A stretch of 45,137 bases of DNA, taken from NCBI GenBank assembly GCA_028869595.1, contig JAGWRU010000125.1:1-45137 (forward strand). The letters run 5' to 3'. This document shows, piece by piece, positions 42,581 to 45,137 of the stretch. Origin of the DNA: Rhodospirillales bacterium. GTDB taxonomy: Bacteria > Pseudomonadota > Alphaproteobacteria > Acetobacterales > Acetobacteraceae. Each line of letters begins with the position of its first letter. Position 1 is the first letter of the stretch. The translations under genes were made by a program, and so were the position numbers. The notes below the pieces were generated by a model, which worked only from the letters and a program-made list of their open reading frames with translations, ran no database searches and had not been told where the DNA came from.

Positions 42581-43882
42581 ATGCCCCACCCCGCACGCGC
42601 CAGCCTGTTCGATCCACGCGCCGCCGGCAGCAGCCTGCGCACGGAAATTCTGGCCGGGCTGACCACCTATCTGACGATGGCCTATATCGTTGCGGTCAAT
42701 CCCAACATCCTGGCCGCCGCCGGCATCGATCACGGTGCCGCCTTCACCGCCACCTGCATCGCCGCGGCGCTGGCGACGCTGGCCATGGCTTTATTCGCCA
42801 ATTACCCGCTCGCGCTGGCGCCCGGCATGGGGCTGAACGCGTATTTCGCCTATTCCGTCGTGCTGGGCATGAAAATCCCCTGGCAGGTGGCGCTGGGCGC
42901 GGTGTTTCTGTCGGGCCTGCTGTTTCTGGCGATCAGCCTGTTTCGCATCCGCGAATGGATCATCAATTCCATTCCGCTGTCGCTGAAGCTCGGTATCGGC
43001 GCGGGGATCGGCCTGTTCCTCGGCCTGATCGGGCTGGAGGATATGGGCGTGGTGGTGCGCAGCCCGGCCACGCTGGTGACGCTTGGGCATTTCGACAAGC
43101 CGGCGACCATTCTCTCCTGCCTGGGCTTCCTGCTGATCGCGGGATTGGCCGCGCGCGGCGTGCGGGCAGCGATCCTGATCGGCATTCTGGCAGTCGCCGC
43201 GCTGGGCATTCCGTTCGGACTGACGCAGTTTCACGGGCTGGTATCGGCCCCGCCCTCGCTCGCGCCGACTTTCCTCAAGATGGATGTCGCCGGTGCGCTG
43301 CGGCTTGGCGTCGGCAGCGTGATATTCACGTTTTTTCTGGTCGATGTGCTCGACAATGCCGGCACGCTGATCGCCACCACCCATCGCGCCGGGCTGATGG
43401 CGAAGGACGGCACGGTGCCGCGCCTGCGAGAGGCGCTGCTGGCCGATAGCGGCGGGGCGATCCTCGGCGCGGTGCTCGGCACCTCCACCACCACCAGCTA
43501 CATCGAAAGCGCGGCCGGGATCGAAGCCGGCGGACGCACCGGCCTGACCGCGCTGGTGGTGGCCGTGCTGTTCGCGCTGACCCTGTTCTTCGCGCCGCTG
43601 GCGATGGCGATCCCGGCTTTCGCGACCGCCCCGGCGCTGGTCTTCGTCGCCTGTCTGATGGCCCGCGCCCTGCGCGACATCGCCTGGGACGACACCACCG
43701 AGTATCTGCCGGCCGTGGTCATCACCCTGGCGACGCCGTTCACCTTCTCGATCGCCACCGCCATCGGGCTGGGCTTCATCGTCCATTGCGCGGTGAAACT
43801 TCTGGCCGGGCGTGGGCGCGAAATCGGCGGCGCGGTATGGCTGATCGCCGCCGCCTCCGCCATCCGCTTTGCGATGGGCTGA
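42581..43882 (+). CDS. NCS2 permease of the AzgA type (purine/pyrimidine-like transporter)
   Basis: 433 residues, about 12-14 membrane segments. Hallmarks of the AzgA/PurP branch are TTYLTMAYIVAVNPNIL, APGMGLNAYFAY and the late STTTSYIESAAGIEAGGRTGL. AzgA proteins carry adenine, guanine and hypoxanthine; near relatives take other small heterocycles. The gene is 80 bases after the LeuD-like stop with its own GGGAGG ribosome site, so it may be on the same transcript. Its place suggests it imports the nitrogen heterocycle used by the upstream enzymes (inference). A stem-loop follows the stop. Confidence 0.87.
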   Translation: MPHPARASLFDPRAAGSSLRTEILAGLTTYLTMAYIVAVNPNILAAAGIDHGAAFTATCIAAALATLAMALFANYPLALAPGMGLNAYFAYSVVLGMKIPWQVALGAVFLSGLLFLAISLFRIREWIINSIPLSLKLGIGAGIGLFLGLIGLEDMGVVVRSPATLVTLGHFDKPATILSCLGFLLIAGLAARGVRAAILIGILAVAALGIPFGLTQFHGLVSAPPSLAPTFLKMDVAGALRLGVGSVIFTFFLVDVLDNAGTLIATTHRAGLMAKDGTVPRLREALLADSGGAILGAVLGTSTTTSYIESAAGIEAGGRTGLTALVVAVLFALTLFFAPLAMAIPAFATAPALVFVACLMARALRDIAWDDTTEYLPAVVITLATPFTFSIATAIGLGFIVHCAVKLLAGRGREIGGAVWLIAAASAIRFAMG

Positions 43883-43901
43883 ACCGCGCCGGGCAAAATC
43901 C

Positions 43902-43923
43902 GACCGGACGGCGCCGGCCGGTC
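43902..43923. terminator. Stem-loop between convergent permease and universal stress genes
   Basis: GACCGG and CCGGTC pair across a 10-base centre that itself contains the palindrome GGCGCC, in the 51-base gap between two convergent genes. There is no T-run, so this is a candidate bidirectional terminator only. Confidence 0.35.
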
Positions 43924-43933
43924 GAACGCGGGA

Positions 43934-44380
43934 TCAGCCGCCCTTCTTGCCGCGCACCACCAGCACCGGGCAGGGCGCGCCGCGCACCACCGCTTCGGCG
44001 ACGCTGCCCAGCAGCACGCGCCCGATGCCGCTGCGGCCATGGCTGCCGATCACCACCAGATCGGCATGCCACTCACTTGCCGCCTCGGCGATGGTCGCGG
44101 CCACCGGCCCGACGCCCGAGCGCACCAGCATCTCGGCCGCATCGGGCACGCTGACGGCGGCACGCAAGGCCTGCTCCGCATCCTTGCCCTCCACCGCCGG
44201 GTCGGGCAGCAAATCGCCGGGCATCACCCCCATCGCCGCAGTGTAGGCGATGCGCGGCTCCACCGCGTAGATCGTGGCCATCTTCGCCCCCAGCGTGGCG
44301 GCCAGCGCGAAGCCGGTACGCGCTGCCTCGAACGAGGATTCGCTGCCATCGACGGCGATCAGAATGCGCGAGAAACTCAT
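43934..44380 (-). CDS. Universal stress protein (UspA family)
   Basis: 148 residues, single Usp domain. It starts with [13 protein letters not shown] and ends in the ATP-binding pattern [21 protein letters not shown], so it probably binds ATP. The role is general stress survival; the molecular function is unknown for most members. GGGGAG precedes the ATG at 44380. An FNR/FixK-like box 53 bases upstream suggests induction at low oxygen, as is common for such genes in alphaproteobacteria. Confidence 0.92.
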   Translation of the reverse strand: MSFSRILIAVDGSESSFEAARTGFALAATLGAKMATIYAVEPRIAYTAAMGVMPGDLLPDPAVEGKDAEQALRAAVSVPDAAEMLVRSGVGPVAATIAEAASEWHADLVVIGSHGRSGIGRVLLGSVAEAVVRGAPCPVLVVRGKKGG

Positions 44381-44432
44381 TGGAATACTCCCCTGGCTGA
44401 CGCTGGCGTCGCAGAACCAGCATCGGCTCGCA

Positions 44433-44446
44433 TTGATCTGCGTCAA
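44433..44446. promoter_or_regulatory. FNR/FixK/Anr-type box upstream of the universal stress gene
   Basis: On the minus strand TTGACGCAGATCAA; both halves (TTGAC, ATCAA) fit the alphaproteobacterial FixK/FNR consensus TTGAY-N4-RTCAA. It is centred about 60 bases before the universal stress protein start, within the 110-base gap that follows the SnoaL-like gene. Confidence 0.65.
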
Positions 44447-44490
44447 GCAGGGCGGCGCGCGATGCAGTGTTGCGCCAGGCGGCGCCCCGC

Positions 44491-44973
44491 TCAGCCGGGC
44501 GCCGATAGCGGCGCGCCGAAGATCACGCTCTGATAGGCGGCCAGCATCGCCGGCTCCTCGATCGAGCCATGATGGTGCAATTGCCGCCATACCCCATCCT
44601 GGCGCGTGAACCAGCGGGTCGTGCGGATGCGCAGATCGAGCCGTGCATCCACCGTTTCGCACATCCCCTTCTCCCGCCCGACGAAAATATGCCAGTCGGC
44701 GCCGCCTGCTTCGGTGAAATCGTGAAACGCCACCTGCACCCGGGCGCGGCCGTTGAATAATCTTTCATAGGCTTCGCGGATCGCCGGCCAGCCGCGCCGG
44801 ATGCCGCCGATCGGATTATCCATGCTGGGTGCCTCCGCCGCTGCCCAGTTGGCGGCAAGCCCATCGAGGTCGCGCGCGTTAAAGGCACGGTAGAAGCCGA
44901 TCAGCGCATCGCGCGCATTGCCGTCGCCGCGCGGGGTTTCCAGACCGGTGATCGTGTCGGGATTGGGGGTCAC
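44491..44973 (-). CDS. SnoaL/NTF2-like protein
   Basis: 160 residues with a single cone-shaped NTF2-like fold ([23 protein letters not shown], then [13 protein letters not shown], then [45 protein letters not shown]). Such proteins are isomerases, hydrolases or unknown ligand-binding proteins. The start is most likely the GTG at 44973, with AGGAGAG 6 bases before it; the longer frame upstream would be an overlap with the next gene. It starts 13 bases after the stop of an MFS-like gene and may be in one operon with it. Confidence 0.8.
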   Translation of the reverse strand: MTPNPDTITGLETPRGDGNARDALIGFYRAFNARDLDGLAANWAAAEAPSMDNPIGGIRRGWPAIREAYERLFNGRARVQVAFHDFTEAGGADWHIFVGREKGMCETVDARLDLRIRTTRWFTRQDGVWRQLHHHGSIEEPAMLAAYQSVIFGAPLSAPG

Positions 44974-44986
44974 GGAACTCTCCTGT

Positions 44987-45137
44987 TCAGAACTCGTTAT
45001 TACGGCGACCGGCGGCGGCGGCCAGGTCGATCGCCAGCGCCAGCACCATCGCGCCCGCACCCAGGCCGAACAGCAGCCGATACGCGCCGCCGGTGCGGGC
45101 AAAGACATAGGACAGGCCATAGGCGGCCCCCGCCTGG
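44987..45137 (-). CDS. C-terminal end of a major facilitator-type transporter (partial)
   Basis: 49 residues before a TGA at 44989-44987. The sequence (AYGLSYVFARTGGAYRLLFGLGAGAMVLALAIDLA) resembles the last membrane helix of an MFS transporter, followed by a short charged tail (GRRNNEF). The gene continues beyond the window edge on the minus strand, and the family call rests on this short part alone. Confidence 0.55.
   Translation of the reverse strand, partial: QAGAAYGLSYVFARTGGAYRLLFGLGAGAMVLALAIDLAAAAGRRNNEF

Overview
The window is a GC-rich chromosomal segment that codes on both strands, with short gaps and many 4-nt ATGA start/stop overlaps. Gene content and signals suggest an alphaproteobacterium, most likely Rhodospirillales/Acetobacterales: a cobalamin riboswitch on a btuB-type receptor, FixK/FNR-like boxes before a universal stress protein and a PhaC-like gene, sigma-54 promoters, and ATP-dependent hydantoinase genes. 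The family assignment is inference. No rRNA, tRNA, CRISPR array, insertion sequence or phage gene was seen.

Layout. (1) 1-1801: a possible C-terminal tail of an upstream gene, a carbon-nitrogen hydrolase and NAD kinase. (2) 1903-7250: a catabolic block. On + it has a split TPP-dependent 2-oxoacid decarboxylase (alpha, beta), a class III CoA-transferase and a crotonase-fold protein. On - it has a second class III CoA-transferase and a CitE-like lyase. (3) 7348-9651: cobalamin riboswitch and BtuB-type TonB receptor. (4) 9658-12117: PhaC-like alpha/beta hydrolase under an FNR-like box, and a Tat-exported oxalate decarboxylase. (5) 12245-18737 (-): a five-gene peptide ABC transporter ending in an asparaginase-family gene, behind a sigma-54 promoter. 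(6) 19068-25675 (+): an amidase, then a LivKHMGF-type ABC transporter with a consensus-perfect sigma-54 promoter. (7) 25752-33227 (-): a second peptide ABC transporter flanked by two M20 peptidases, divergent from a GntR regulator (33272-34042). (8) 34188-43882 (+): a second GntR regulator behind an 18-bp palindrome, an isocitrate-lyase-superfamily lyase, hydantoinase B and A, an isochorismatase-fold protein without the family cysteine, a LeuC/LeuD-like hydro-lyase pair and an AzgA-type NCS2 permease. (9) 43934-45137 (-): universal stress protein behind an FNR-like box, a SnoaL/NTF2-like protein and the end of an MFS-like transporter.

How it fits together. Sections 5-7 look like nitrogen scavenging: peptides and amides are imported by ABC systems and cut by M20 peptidases, an amidase and an asparaginase homologue. 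The sigma-54 promoters suggest nitrogen or substrate control. Section 8 is the best candidate for an undescribed system. Its genes could form one route: a permease brings in a cyclic imide, amide or hydantoin; HyuAB opens it with ATP; the isochorismatase-fold protein processes it; an aconitase-type enzyme hydrates an unsaturated diacid; and a KRCGH-motif lyase splits the hydroxy-diacid. The substrate is unknown. Section 2 resembles a CoA-ester route for an organic acid, also of unknown substrate. Several enzymes lack standard catalytic residues (crotonase, asparaginase, isochorismatase and both M20 peptidases), so functions named from homology alone need care.
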